Assembly (NCBI RefSeq): GCF_002382885.1
Contig: NZ_NWVL01000029.1
Coordinates: 1-64,000, forward strand
Origin: Streptomyces sp. WZ.A104
GTDB taxonomy: Bacteria > Actinomycetota > Actinomycetes > Streptomycetales > Streptomycetaceae
Length of the DNA: 64,000 nucleotides
Direction: 5' to 3'
Numbering within the stretch: the stretch's first letter is position 1; each line of letters begins with the position of its first letter. This document shows positions 1-8,227 of the stretch, piece by piece. The notes under the pieces were generated by a model. That model was not told the DNA's origin, made no database searches, and worked only from the letters and a program-made list of their open reading frames with translations. The translations under genes and the position numbers were made by a program.

Positions 1-102
1 CGTATGAGTGCACGTAGGTGCCAACGACCTCACCGCCCGTCGGATGCGGCCCCACCGGAGAAAACGCTGTTCGGCGGGGGTGCCCGAGCTGGGCGGTCAT
101 GC

Positions 103-930
103 TCAGGTCCCGGCCAGCGGCATCGTGGCGGCGACCAGGAGCCCGTTGACCGCGGCCTTCTCCAGGGCGTCCCGGAGCAGGTCCTCGCGCGGCTGCTGGC
201 CGATCGTCCCGGCCGGGGCGGCGAAGACGAGGACCGTCTGCGTCTTGTTGACCGCGGCCCGCCAGCCCTCGGTCACCTGGAGCGGCTGGTGGGCCTGCCA
301 CCAGGCGACCGGGTTTCCGCCGCCCGCGCTCGGCTGGAGCACGGCGTGCAGCTGGCCCACCGCCAGCAGCACGGACCAGCCGGGGAGGACCTCGGGGAGT
401 CCATTCAGATCGGCGGGGCGGAAGCCCTGCTCCAGCAGCAGCTGGAGAAATTCGTCACCCCCGCTGCCGTCGGTGCCGGGCCGGGCGACCGGACCGGTCG
501 GTTCGACGACCAGGGCCGGGCGGAGATCGTCCTCGATGAGGACGAGTCCGCTGGTGATGCCGAGGACGGCCTGTTCGGGCATGAGCCCCTCCGTTGTCTT
601 CTGCTCGCTGCCGGTGATGCTGCGCACCGCGCCCTGAAGCTGTTCTTCCGCGACCTTGACGACCTGCGAAGGGATGCACGTCGCGTGGGCGAACGCGAGC
701 ACGGCGGTCTCGTCCCCGATGAACAGCACCGTGCTGGTGCGTTCCTGGTCGGAGTCGCCGGGGGTGCGGCAGGAAGTGCAGTCGTAACTGCCGGGGGTGT
801 CGTCGCCGACGAGCAGCCGGTCGGCTTCGTCGTCGCCGATCTCGGCGCGTACGTCCTGGCTGACGTCGAGCATGCGCGGCACGGGTGGCTCCTCGAACTC
901 GGTGCGTGGGCCGGGCGGTTCCCGACTCAT
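103..930 (-). CDS. Conserved hypothetical protein (Streptomyces type)
   Basis: I do not recognise a named family. The 275-residue product has no signal peptide and no obvious membrane segment, so it is probably cytosolic. Its N-terminal third is acidic and holds a CxxC pair (around residues 51-54, context YDCTSC) and a further Cys in the context HATC, which could bind metal or form a disulfide. The C-terminal half is hydrophobic and Leu/Ala rich. It begins MSREPPG. High third-position G+C and low Arg content argue that this strand is the real one; the overlapping plus-strand frames are Arg/Pro-rich. It is divergent from the glycosyltransferase gene to its right. Confidence 0.7.
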   Translation of the reverse strand: MSREPPGPRTEFEEPPVPRMLDVSQDVRAEIGDDEADRLLVGDDTPGSYDCTSCRTPGDSDQERTSTVLFIGDETAVLAFAHATCIPSQVVKVAEEQLQGAVRSITGSEQKTTEGLMPEQAVLGITSGLVLIEDDLRPALVVEPTGPVARPGTDGSGGDEFLQLLLEQGFRPADLNGLPEVLPGWSVLLAVGQLHAVLQPSAGGGNPVAWWQAHQPLQVTEGWRAAVNKTQTVLVFAAPAGTIGQQPREDLLRDALEKAAVNGLLVAATMPLAGT

Positions 931-1219
931 GAAGAGACAACGCGGGAGCTGTGGCCGGGGTCACGCACCGGAGCGGACGGAAGTGCGGCACAGGTCGACA
1001 CATCGGTACGTCGAGGAGTCGACGCACGGGTCGAGCGCCGTCCGTGGCCGCCTGCGGCGCGCCTTCCGGAGGTTTTACCCGGGTGCGGGCAACCTCCCGA
1101 CATCGTTCCCCGTCAAGCTCGGAGGGAAGTGCCGGTGAACAGACCGGTGAACAGAGGGGAAATCCGCCGGGAAGCGCAGCCTGGCAGACCAGGTCGACCA
1201 GGGGGAAAACAGCGACACC
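931..1219. other. Intergenic region between divergent genes
   Basis: No gene seen. The stretch separates the divergent hypothetical gene and the glycosyltransferase and presumably holds both promoters. No confident -35/-10 pair or operator could be picked out by eye. Confidence 0.4.
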
Positions 1220-2503
1220 ATGCATATTTCATTTCTTCTTCACAATGCTTATGGGATCGGGGGAACAATCCGGACGACCTTCACGCTCGCCCGCACGCTC
1301 GCCGAACAGCACGACGTCGAGATCGTGTCGGTCTTCCGCCACCGCGAGGCACCCGCCCTCGGCGCACCCGAGGGTGTGACGCTGCGCCACCTCGTGGACC
1401 TGCGCAAGAAGAGCGCGGCCTACGACGGGGATGCCGCCGAACACGCGCGGCCCGCCGCGGTGTTCCCGCGCGGCGACAGCCGGCACAAGCAGTACAGCCG
1501 GCTCACCGATGCCCGGATCGCCGCCCACCTCCGGGGGATCGAGGCGGACGTCGTCGTCGGGACCCGCCCCGGACTCAACGTCCACCTCAGCCGCCAGACC
1601 CGCCGCGGGCCGGTACGCGTGGGGCAGGAGCACCTGACGCTGGACAGCCACAGCTACCGGCTGCGCCGTGAGATCGCCCACCGGTACACCCTGCTCGACG
1701 CGCTCACCACGGTCACCCGCGCGGACGCGGACGACTACCGAAGCCGCCTGAAGCTGCCCGGTGTCCGGATCGAGGCCATCCCCAACGCGGTCCCCGAGCC
1801 CGCCTGTCCGCCCGCGGGGGGCGACCTGAAGTGGGTCGTCGCGGCGGGCCGACTGACCCGGGTCAAGCGCTACGACCTGCTCGTACGGGCCTTCGCCCAG
1901 GTCTCGGCCGCCCGCCCGGACTGGCGGCTGCGGATCTACGGCGGCGGGGACGCGACCGGCGACGAACAGGCCGCCCTGCGCGCACTCATCGACGAACTCG
2001 GCCTGCACAACCACGTGTTCCTGATGGGCTCGGCCAACCCGATGGAGGCCGAGTGGCCCAAGGGGTCGATCGCCGCCGTCGCATCGGACCGCGAGTCCTT
2101 CGGCATGACCATCGTCGAGGCGATGCGCGGCGGCCTGCCCGTCGTCGCCACCGACTGCCCGCACGGACCGGCCGAGATCATCGAGGACGGCGCCGACGGC
2201 CGACTCGTACCGGTGGGCGACCCCGACGCGATCGCCGCCGCGCTGCTCCAGCTGATCGAGAACGACGAACTGCGCCACCGGATGGGCCGCGCGGCGCTCG
2301 ACGCATCGGCACGCTTCGACCCGGCGCGGATCGCCGAGCGCCACGAGAGCCTGTTCACCGAGCTCGTCGCCCGCGGCGCGCAGGGCCGGGGCCACAGCGC
2401 CCTGCGCACCGCGCTGCACCGCACCCGGGGCAGCGTGCTCGACGGGGCGTACGCCCTGCGCTACAAGGCCGCTGACGCACTCCGCAGAGGAAGGGCCGCA
2501 TGA
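1220..2503 (+). CDS. Family 4 glycosyltransferase (GT-B fold)
   Basis: Predicted retaining glycosyltransferase moving a sugar from a nucleotide donor to a cell-surface or secondary-metabolite acceptor; neither substrate can be read from sequence. The N-terminal Rossmann half has the glycine-rich loop GIGGTIR near residue 13. The C-terminal half has the GT4 pattern: AAGRLTRVKRYDLL around residue 208, then SFGMTIVEAMRGGLPVV, the EX7E-type donor site, and a DGRLVPVGD segment. Its 427 residues are normal for the family. The end overlaps the next start in ATGA, so the two genes are probably translated together. The first dozen codons are unusually A/T-rich compared with the rest, which may keep the start site unstructured. 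Confidence 0.88.
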   Translation: MHISFLLHNAYGIGGTIRTTFTLARTLAEQHDVEIVSVFRHREAPALGAPEGVTLRHLVDLRKKSAAYDGDAAEHARPAAVFPRGDSRHKQYSRLTDARIAAHLRGIEADVVVGTRPGLNVHLSRQTRRGPVRVGQEHLTLDSHSYRLRREIAHRYTLLDALTTVTRADADDYRSRLKLPGVRIEAIPNAVPEPACPPAGGDLKWVVAAGRLTRVKRYDLLVRAFAQVSAARPDWRLRIYGGGDATGDEQAALRALIDELGLHNHVFLMGSANPMEAEWPKGSIAAVASDRESFGMTIVEAMRGGLPVVATDCPHGPAEIIEDGADGRLVPVGDPDAIAAALLQLIENDELRHRMGRAALDASARFDPARIAERHESLFTELVARGAQGRGHSALRTALHRTRGSVLDGAYALRYKAADALRRGRAA

Positions 2504-3345
2504 CCGACGCCACCGCCACAGCCGCCGTACGCGCCGACTGCGCCGCCGATCCGGCCGGAGCGCTCACCTTCGACCTGGCCCCCGCGGCCGCCCCCGATCC
2601 GGACGCCGTGCTGCTGCTGCGCCGCCGGGGCGCGGCGGGCAGCCGCCCCGGCGGTAAGGTGCGGCTCCCGCTCAGCCGGTCCGGGCCCGGGCGGCGGCTG
2701 CGGGCCGTCCTGCCGCCCACCACCGCACTGCCCGAGGGGCGCTGGGACGCTTATGTCGAGGAGCCCGGGGGCGAGGGCACCCGGACCGTCGAGCCGGGAC
2801 TGCGGGATCTGCGCGCCCTCGTCGACCGCAGCCCGGACACCCGTACCCCCGAGGTCAGCGCCCGGGTCCCCTACCCGACCGCCGACGGCCGGCTCGCCCT
2901 GCGCTGCTGGGTCCGCGCCCCGCACGCCGAGGCGGGGGCCATCTCCGTCGGCCCGTCGGGCATGACGGCCGAGGGCGTGCTGTACGGCGTCACGGCGGGG
3001 GAGACGGCGGTCGTCGAAGCACGGCTCCCCGGCGAGCCGGAGCGGGTGCACCGCTTCCCGCTCAGCTCGCCGGGCGCGCCGTCCGGCGGCTTCTCCTTCG
3101 CTCTGCCGTTCGCCGCGCTGGTCACCGGGCCGGTGCGTGGGGAGCAGCTCTGGCAGCTGTGGCTGGTTCCGGCCGAGCGGGCGGCCGGCGTCAGGATCTC
3201 GCGCATCCTCGACGACGTCTGGTCCCGCAACAAGTCCTTCGTCTACCCGGGCCGCGCGGCCGCCGACGGGGTGCTCGCCACACCCTGCTACACCGCCGAC
3301 AACGATCTCTGCGTACGGCTTGCGTCCTCACCCGCGGCCGGATGA
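2500..3345 (+). CDS. Hypothetical partner of the upstream glycosyltransferase
   Basis: A 281-residue protein with no family I can name with certainty. It is predicted soluble, lacks a signal peptide, and its alternating hydrophobic pattern with many Gly, Pro and Thr suggests beta-sandwich modules. Two repeated-looking halves can be seen (segments starting near VLLLRRRG and near RLALRCWV). The start ATG overlaps the glycosyltransferase stop in ATGA, so the two proteins are made from one transcript and likely act in one pathway, perhaps assembling a surface glycopolymer. That role is inferred from context only. Confidence 0.7.
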   Translation: MTDATATAAVRADCAADPAGALTFDLAPAAAPDPDAVLLLRRRGAAGSRPGGKVRLPLSRSGPGRRLRAVLPPTTALPEGRWDAYVEEPGGEGTRTVEPGLRDLRALVDRSPDTRTPEVSARVPYPTADGRLALRCWVRAPHAEAGAISVGPSGMTAEGVLYGVTAGETAVVEARLPGEPERVHRFPLSSPGAPSGGFSFALPFAALVTGPVRGEQLWQLWLVPAERAAGVRISRILDDVWSRNKSFVYPGRAAADGVLATPCYTADNDLCVRLASSPAAG

Positions 3346-3377
3346 GGGCTTGCGGACACAAGCTGTCCGCAAGCCCT
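3345..3377. promoter_or_regulatory. Perfect 14-bp inverted repeat before the WYL regulator gene
   Basis: Arms AGGGCTTGCGGACA and TGTCCGCAAGCCCT pair perfectly around a 5-base centre. The left arm begins at the last base of the upstream stop codon, and the right arm ends 15 bases before the WYL gene start. It could be the operator at which the WYL protein controls itself, or the terminator of the glycosyltransferase operon, or both. No T-run follows. Confidence 0.6.
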
Positions 3378-3392
3378 GGCAGACTCTCCCGC

Positions 3393-4358
3393 ATGTTGGA
3401 GACCTCGGCACGGCTGCTGCGCCTGCTCTCACTGCTCCAGGCCCACCGCGACTGGTCCGGCGCCGATCTCGCCGACCGGCTCGGCGTCACTCCGCGCACC
3501 CTGCGGCGGGACGTCGACAAGCTGCGCGAGCTCGGCTACCCGGTGAACGCCAGCCGGGGCACCGGCGGCGGCTATCAGCTCGGGGCTGGCGCGCAGCTGC
3601 CGCCGCTGCTCCTGGACGACGAGGAGGCCGTCGCGGTCGCCGTGGGCCTGCGCACGGCGACCGGCCATGGTGTCGAAGGCATCGGCGAGTCCTCCGTACG
3701 GGCGCTCGCCAAGCTTGAGCAGGTGCTGCCGAACCGGTTGCGCCGCCGGGTGAGCGCACTCGGCGCGTTCACCGTGCCGATGGTCCACGGGCCGGACGCC
3801 TCCGCCGTCGATCCCGCCGTACTCACCGAGCTGGCGAGCGCCTGCCGGGACGCCGAGCGGCTGCGGTTCGCCTACCGCACCCACGGCGGGGCGGTCTCGC
3901 GCCGGACCGTGGAGCCGCACCGGCTCGTCTGCACCGAGCGCCGCTGGTACTTGGTGGCGTGGGACCTGGACCGGGCGGACTGGCGTACCTTCCGGGCGGA
4001 CCGGATCACCCCCACCCCGCCGCACGGCCCCCGCTTCTCCCCGCGCACCCCGCCCGCCGAAGACCTGGCGGCGTACGTCTCCCGGGGCGTCGCGGTCTCC
4101 GCCTACGCGGCCCGGGCGGTCATCCTGCTGAAGGCCCCGCTGGCGGAGGCGGCCCGGCGGGTGTCGCCGTCCGCCGGGGTGCTGGAGGCCGTGGACGCGG
4201 ACACCTGCCGGCTCACCGCGGGCGCTCCGAATCTTGAGGTGTTGGTGATCCACGTGCTGATGATGGGGATCGATTTCGAGGTCGTCGAACCGCCCGAGCT
4301 CACCGAGGTGATGCGGGAGGCCCGGGACCGGCTCACTCGCGCGCTTGGCGGATCGTGA
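3393..4358 (+). CDS. YafY-type HTH/WYL transcriptional regulator
   Basis: Predicted DNA-binding regulator. The N-terminus (about residues 5-60) is a DeoR/HTH_11 winged helix containing DLADRLGVTPRTLRRDV, followed by the GYPV wing typical of YafY proteins. The WYL domain (about residues 140-220) contains the segment RFAYRTHGG and the degenerate core RRWYLVAWD, where WYL is expected. A C-terminal WCX-like extension follows. At 321 residues it is full length. The start was chosen at the ATG beginning MLETSARLLRLL because longer in-frame readings run through the inverted repeat and the previous gene. Such proteins sense oligonucleotides or small ligands in some systems, but the ligand here is unknown. 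Confidence 0.9.
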   Translation: MLETSARLLRLLSLLQAHRDWSGADLADRLGVTPRTLRRDVDKLRELGYPVNASRGTGGGYQLGAGAQLPPLLLDDEEAVAVAVGLRTATGHGVEGIGESSVRALAKLEQVLPNRLRRRVSALGAFTVPMVHGPDASAVDPAVLTELASACRDAERLRFAYRTHGGAVSRRTVEPHRLVCTERRWYLVAWDLDRADWRTFRADRITPTPPHGPRFSPRTPPAEDLAAYVSRGVAVSAYAARAVILLKAPLAEAARRVSPSAGVLEAVDADTCRLTAGAPNLEVLVIHVLMMGIDFEVVEPPELTEVMREARDRLTRALGGS

Positions 4359-4375
4359 GACTCCGGTCGTGCGCC

Positions 4376-4404
4376 CTCGTGCGGGAAGCGTGCTCCCGCA
4401 CGAG
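4376..4404. terminator. Hairpin terminator after the WYL gene
   Basis: Perfect 11-bp stem (CTCGTGCGGGA / TCCCGCACGAG) with a 7-base loop, 17 bases after the WYL stop codon. There is no U-tract, as is common in Streptomyces. Confidence 0.65.
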
Positions 4405-4737
4405 AAGTGAGAGAAACGTGAAGAAAAGCGGGTCCCGTTTAAGGAACGGGGAAAATCACGGTGCCCGGTCATTCGGGTGATGCCCCGCCCGGATGGAAAA
4501 GAAGAAGGTCATCCCGGTGATTCCGGAGTGCCGTCACGACCTCCGCCACCGGACCGATCCGGGGCGTCGGCCATTTCGTACAGATGCTTCCGGGCGGCCC
4601 GTTCGAGTGAAAAGCCACCGGTATACAGGTGTGGGAATCCTGTGACACAAGCGTGACCGCCACGGCATCCGGAGATGCACGGCGTCCCCTCCCGGCCCGG
4701 CCTTCCGTCACGGTCCGGGGCCGCCTACGGTGAGGGC
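4405..4737. other. Intergenic stretch, no gene seen
   Basis: About 330 bases of lower G+C than average, with short A-runs and a small 6-bp hairpin (CCCGTT / AACGGG). It probably carries the promoter of the I78 inhibitor gene. Short minus-strand frames here lack coding character and family resemblance. Confidence 0.45.
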
Positions 4738-4953
4738 ATGGCATCTCTACCGACCCCTCCAGCACAGCCGGACGACGCCGCCGATTCGTACGTCGGTCTC
4801 GGCGCCGACGCCGCCGAGCAGCAGGCGAGAAGCCGCGGCTGGGACACGGTCCGGGCGGTTCCGCCGGGCACCTTCCTCACCATGGAGTTCCGCCACGGGC
4901 GCATCAACTTCCAGGTCGAGGACGGCACCGTGACGCGCTGCTGGGTGGGCTGA
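4738..4953 (+). CDS. I78 family peptidase inhibitor
   Basis: A 71-residue protein whose C-terminal 45 residues carry the I78 inhibitor pattern: GWDTVRAVPPG, then TMEFRHGRINFQVEDG, ending in TRCWVG. Family members are small inhibitors of serine peptidases that bind with a flexible reactive loop. No signal peptide is visible, so it may act inside the cell or leave by another route. The start ATG follows GTGAGGGC. A longer in-frame start 21 codons upstream reads through Pro/Ser/Arg-rich residues and is unlikely. Streptogrisin-type proteases encoded in the same window are plausible targets, but no direct link is shown. Confidence 0.88.
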   Translation: MASLPTPPAQPDDAADSYVGLGADAAEQQARSRGWDTVRAVPPGTFLTMEFRHGRINFQVEDGTVTRCWVG

Positions 4954-4974
4954 ACCGCCGCACACCCCTCGACG

Positions 4975-5008
4975 GCCGAAGGCCCCGACCGTGGTCGGGG
5001 CCTTCGGC
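4975..5008. terminator. Bidirectional terminator
   Basis: Perfect 16-bp stem (GCCGAAGGCCCCGACC and its complement) with a 2-base loop. It lies between the convergent I78 inhibitor and PAP2 genes and probably ends both transcripts. Confidence 0.9.
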
Positions 5009-5060
5009 ATGCGGGGGCCGGGCTGTGCGTACCGTCCCCGCGGCAACGGGGCGGGGGCGT

Positions 5061-5978
5061 TCAGCGGCCCGGCCGCACGGGCTGCGCCGCGTGGGCCCGG
5101 GCCCTGCCCCCGGGTGCCGGATGACCGGCGGCAAGGGCCGGATCGATCGCGGCGGCCTCGGTGGCGAGGCCGTCGGCGCCGAGCGACTGGGGGAGCAGCA
5201 CCGGCTGCGGGCCCTCCTCGGCGACGGGCTCCGGACGGGAGCCGCCGAGGCGCTCGCGCCACCGCCGGCGCATCGCGAAGATCCAGGCCTCGGTCCGCGC
5301 GATCAGCGGCTCGAACCAGGGCAGTGCCAGCAGGATCAGCAGCCCGGCCGCCCAGCCCAGCAGGACATCGCTGAGCCAGTGCGTACCGATGTAGACGGTG
5401 GTGAGGCCGACGCCCAGCGAGACCGTCGCGGAGAGGGCCGACAGATAGCGCCTGGCACGTGGCGTGGTGGCCAGATAGGCCAGGATTCCCCAGGTCACGA
5501 CGGCGTTGGCGGTGTGTCCCGAAGGAAATATATCGCCGCCGGCGAACATCTCGGCCGAGCCGATCTGCGTCGCGTAGTGCGGGCCCAGCCGCCCGAGGCC
5601 CAGCTTGACCGCGCCCACCGTCACATTGAGCAGCAGCAGGGACGTGCCGAGGACCAGCAGCGGGCGGAGTGTGTGCTGACGCCAGGAGCGCCACCCCAGC
5701 CAGCAGGCGACCATCACCGCCGTGGGGCCGCGCTGGCCGAGCACGACGTAGTAGTCGAGGAAGGGGTGCAGTTCGGGCCACTGCTGGTAGGGCCGGAACA
5801 GCATGACCTTCCAGTCCAGGGCCACCAGCCAGGAGGTGACCAGGACCGCGAAGACGATGGCGAGATAGAACGCCAACGTCCCGCCGAAGAGGGCGATGCG
5901 GTGACGGCTCATCCGCGGTGGCTCTATCTTCGGCGGTTCCGGCTCCCGGTCCAGCCGGGCAAAGATGTCGGTACGCAC
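5061..5978 (-). CDS. PAP2-family membrane phosphatase
   Basis: Predicted integral-membrane lipid phosphatase of the PAP2/undecaprenyl-pyrophosphate phosphatase type. The three catalytic motifs can be read in order: KLGLGRLGP, FPSGHTANAVV (PSGH) and TVYIGTHWLSDVLLG with the active His and Asp. About five or six hydrophobic segments surround them, beginning with IALFGGTLAFYLAIVFAVLV. The C-terminal 60 residues are Pro/Arg-rich and cytoplasmic. I chose the GTG that begins VRTDIFARLD; longer in-frame readings are low-quality and cross the intergenic region. The ribosome site is weak, so the exact start is uncertain. Confidence 0.88.
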   Translation of the reverse strand: MRTDIFARLDREPEPPKIEPPRMSRHRIALFGGTLAFYLAIVFAVLVTSWLVALDWKVMLFRPYQQWPELHPFLDYYVVLGQRGPTAVMVACWLGWRSWRQHTLRPLLVLGTSLLLLNVTVGAVKLGLGRLGPHYATQIGSAEMFAGGDIFPSGHTANAVVTWGILAYLATTPRARRYLSALSATVSLGVGLTTVYIGTHWLSDVLLGWAAGLLILLALPWFEPLIARTEAWIFAMRRRWRERLGGSRPEPVAEEGPQPVLLPQSLGADGLATEAAAIDPALAAGHPAPGGRARAHAAQPVRPGR

Positions 5979-6437
5979 CCAATCGACGTTACAGCGAGTG
6001 AGCGTGCGAGCAGGCCAATCCGGCCGCTTTGTGATGACGATGTGATGTGGACTTTGTCTCAGAACGGCTTCTTTTTCGGGCGCGGAGAAGAATCTCCTTG
6101 ATCTTGCGGCCAATTGCCCGCGAGTCCCGTTCGGAAGCGTGTTTGATCTCCCGATGAATTGGCTCCGCGGGAACCCGCCGGAATTGATCCCGCCATTCGG
6201 GGGGCTGGGCGCACGCCGGGCCGGGGAGCCCCCGTACGGGTCCCGGCGTGGCGTACGACACACTGTGTGGCGGACCGGGGTATGAGGTGGACCACGTGTG
6301 ACCTCACCGAACTCGCGTACGCTGACGGCGCACTCGCCCGTCGATGCCGGGCCCGAGGTGATCGGCAGGCCCCCAGGGGCGCGCCCCACGTCACCGTCGG
6401 TCCGCCGAGCGCGAGGGACTCATCGGGAGGTACGTAG
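5979..6437. other. Divergent promoter region between PAP2 and MFS genes
   Basis: No gene supported. The stretch is less G+C-rich than its flanks and must hold the promoters for the divergent phosphatase and efflux genes. GGGAGG just before the right end is the ribosome site of the efflux gene. Short frames here are Arg/Pro-rich with no family resemblance. Confidence 0.45.
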
Positions 6438-8123
6438 ATGTCCGGGACGACCACGGCCGGAGTCCGGCTGCGCCGAGCCGCCGCCGACGCCAATCGCTGG
6501 GTCGTCCTCGTGGTCCTCTGCCTCAGTCTCCTGGTCGTCGCACTGGACGCCACCGTGCTCCACGTCGCTGTTCCGGCCGTCACCGAGGACCTGCGCCCGA
6601 GCGGCACCGCCCTGCTGTGGATCGTCGACTCCTACCCCCTGGTCTGCGCCTCGCTGCTCATCCTCTTCGGCACGCTGGGTGACCGGATCGGCAGGCGCCG
6701 GGTCCTGCTCCTCGGCTACGCGATCTTCGCCATCGCCTCCGCGCTCGCCGCGACGGCCGACACCCCCGGCGTCCTCATAGCGGCCCGCGCCCTGCTCGGC
6801 GTCGGCGGCGCGATGATCATGCCCGCCACCCTGTCGATCCTGCGCCAGGTCTTCCCCGACCGCCGGGAGCGGGCGCTCGCGATCGGGGTGTGGACCGCGG
6901 TCGCCGCGGTCGGGGCGGCCACCGGGCCGGTCGTCGGCGGCTTCCTGGTCGAGCACTTCTGGTGGGGCTCGGTCTTCCTGATCAACATCCCGCTGATGGC
7001 CGTGATCCTGCCGCTGGGCCGCTGGCTGCTGCCCGAGTCGCGCGGCGGCGCCGACGGCCCGTGGGACGTGCTGGGCGCGCTGACCGCCGCCGCCGGAGTG
7101 CTCGGGGTCGTCCTCGGTGTCAAGCGCCTCGGCGGCGGCGCGAGCCTCCTCGACCCGGTCGCGCTCGGCCCGCTCGCCCTCGGCCTCGCGCTTCTGATCG
7201 TGTTCGTGCGCCGCCAGAAGCGCCGTACGCATCCGCTCATCGACATCACGATGTTCGCCCGCCCGGCCTTCTCCACCGCCGTCGGCTGCATCGTCCTCGC
7301 CATGCTGGCCCTGGTCGGCCTTCAGCTGATCGCCGTGCAGTACCTCCAGCTGGTGCTGGGGCTCAGCCCGCTGGAGACCGGGCTGCGGCTGCTGCCGCTG
7401 ACGTTCGCCGCGATGGCCGCGGGAGCCACCGGCTCGTACACCCTGCGCCGGCTGGGCCCGCGCCGCATGGTGGGCTGGGGCTTCGTCCTCACCGCGTCCT
7501 CGGTGCTGCTGCTCACCTCGATGGGCCACCACGACCGGCCCGCCCTGCTGACCTGCGCCTTCGTCCTGCTCGGCTTCGGACTTCAGACGACACTCTTCGG
7601 GGCGTACGAGTCGATGCTCAGCGACGCCCCGCCGGAGCGTGCCGGTGGCGCGGCGGCGATCGGCGAGACCTCGTACCAGCTGGGCGCGGGCCTCGGCATC
7701 GCCCTGCTCGGCAGTGTCATGAACGCGGCCTACGCCCCCGGCCTCGCCTCCCTGCGCGAGAAGGGCGTCCCCGCCCGGGCGGGCGCCGAGGCCTCCCACT
7801 CGCTGGGTGAGGCCTACCAGGTCGCCGCGCAGCTGGGCGGTCCGATGGGCGAGCTGCTGCGCTCCACGGCCCGGCACGCCTTCGTCGGCGGACTCCACAT
7901 CACGCTCTTCGTCAGCGCAGGGCTGCTGCTGCTCGGCGCGCTCGCCGCGCTGCGGCTGCCGAAGGCCATGGACTGCCCGCCGAAGGAGCCCTGTCTCCGG
8001 GCCGGCGCCGATGCCGTCCGGCCGGTCGCCCCGGCCGTCCAGGAGCGCCCGGCCCCGCGTCTGACGCTGCCCGCGCGGCGCGAGCCCGCCGAGGCGGCCG
8101 GCTCTGGACGAGCGGCGCACTGA
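6438..8123 (+). CDS. DHA2 (EmrB/QacA-type) MFS drug efflux transporter
   Basis: Predicted proton-coupled exporter of 14 membrane helices and 561 residues, the usual size for DHA2 pumps. Signatures: VVALDATVLHVAVPAV in helix 1, the loop motif GTLGDRIGRRRVLLLG between helices 2 and 3, and the antiporter motif region GAATGPVVGGFLVEHFWWGSVFLINIP in helix 5, positions about 160-190. The C-terminal 50 residues are cytoplasmic, Pro/Arg-rich and poorly conserved. GGGAGG precedes the ATG. The substrate is unknown. A 17-bp palindrome and then glutaryl-CoA dehydrogenase follow, probably in a separate transcript. Confidence 0.92.
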   Translation: MSGTTTAGVRLRRAAADANRWVVLVVLCLSLLVVALDATVLHVAVPAVTEDLRPSGTALLWIVDSYPLVCASLLILFGTLGDRIGRRRVLLLGYAIFAIASALAATADTPGVLIAARALLGVGGAMIMPATLSILRQVFPDRRERALAIGVWTAVAAVGAATGPVVGGFLVEHFWWGSVFLINIPLMAVILPLGRWLLPESRGGADGPWDVLGALTAAAGVLGVVLGVKRLGGGASLLDPVALGPLALGLALLIVFVRRQKRRTHPLIDITMFARPAFSTAVGCIVLAMLALVGLQLIAVQYLQLVLGLSPLETGLRLLPLTFAAMAAGATGSYTLRRLGPRRMVGWGFVLTASSVLLLTSMGHHDRPALLTCAFVLLGFGLQTTLFGAYESMLSDAPPERAGGAAAIGETSYQLGAGLGIALLGSVMNAAYAPGLASLREKGVPARAGAEASHSLGEAYQVAAQLGGPMGELLRSTARHAFVGGLHITLFVSAGLLLLGALAALRLPKAMDCPPKEPCLRAGADAVRPVAPAVQERPAPRLTLPARREPAEAAGSGRAAH

Positions 8124-8148
8124 GCCGTAACGTCAGCACGAACGCCCT

Positions 8149-8165
8149 GACTACCACTGCTAGTT
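8149..8165. promoter_or_regulatory. Putative TetR operator, copy 1 (before glutaryl-CoA dehydrogenase)
   Basis: GACTACCACTGCTAGTT matches a palindrome that also lies before the aldehyde dehydrogenase gene and between the divergent TetR and acyl-CoA dehydrogenase genes in this window. The shared consensus is AACTAGCnnnGCTAGTT. It lies 62 bases upstream of the start codon, so a bound repressor could block the promoter. Confidence 0.6.
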
Positions 8166-8227
8166 TCCGGAGGGCGGGGGTGTCTCCCGGTCCTCCGAGC
8201 ACCGTGCGAGCCGCCGGAGGCACCCTC

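Noticed and set aside
4469..4765. Possible 98-residue minus-strand gene
   Set aside because: No ribosome site, no family resemblance, and it overlaps the start of the I78 inhibitor gene.
6159..6437. Possible 92-residue protein just before the MFS gene
   Set aside because: Pro/Arg-rich and in a divergent promoter region; its end abutting the MFS start appears accidental.
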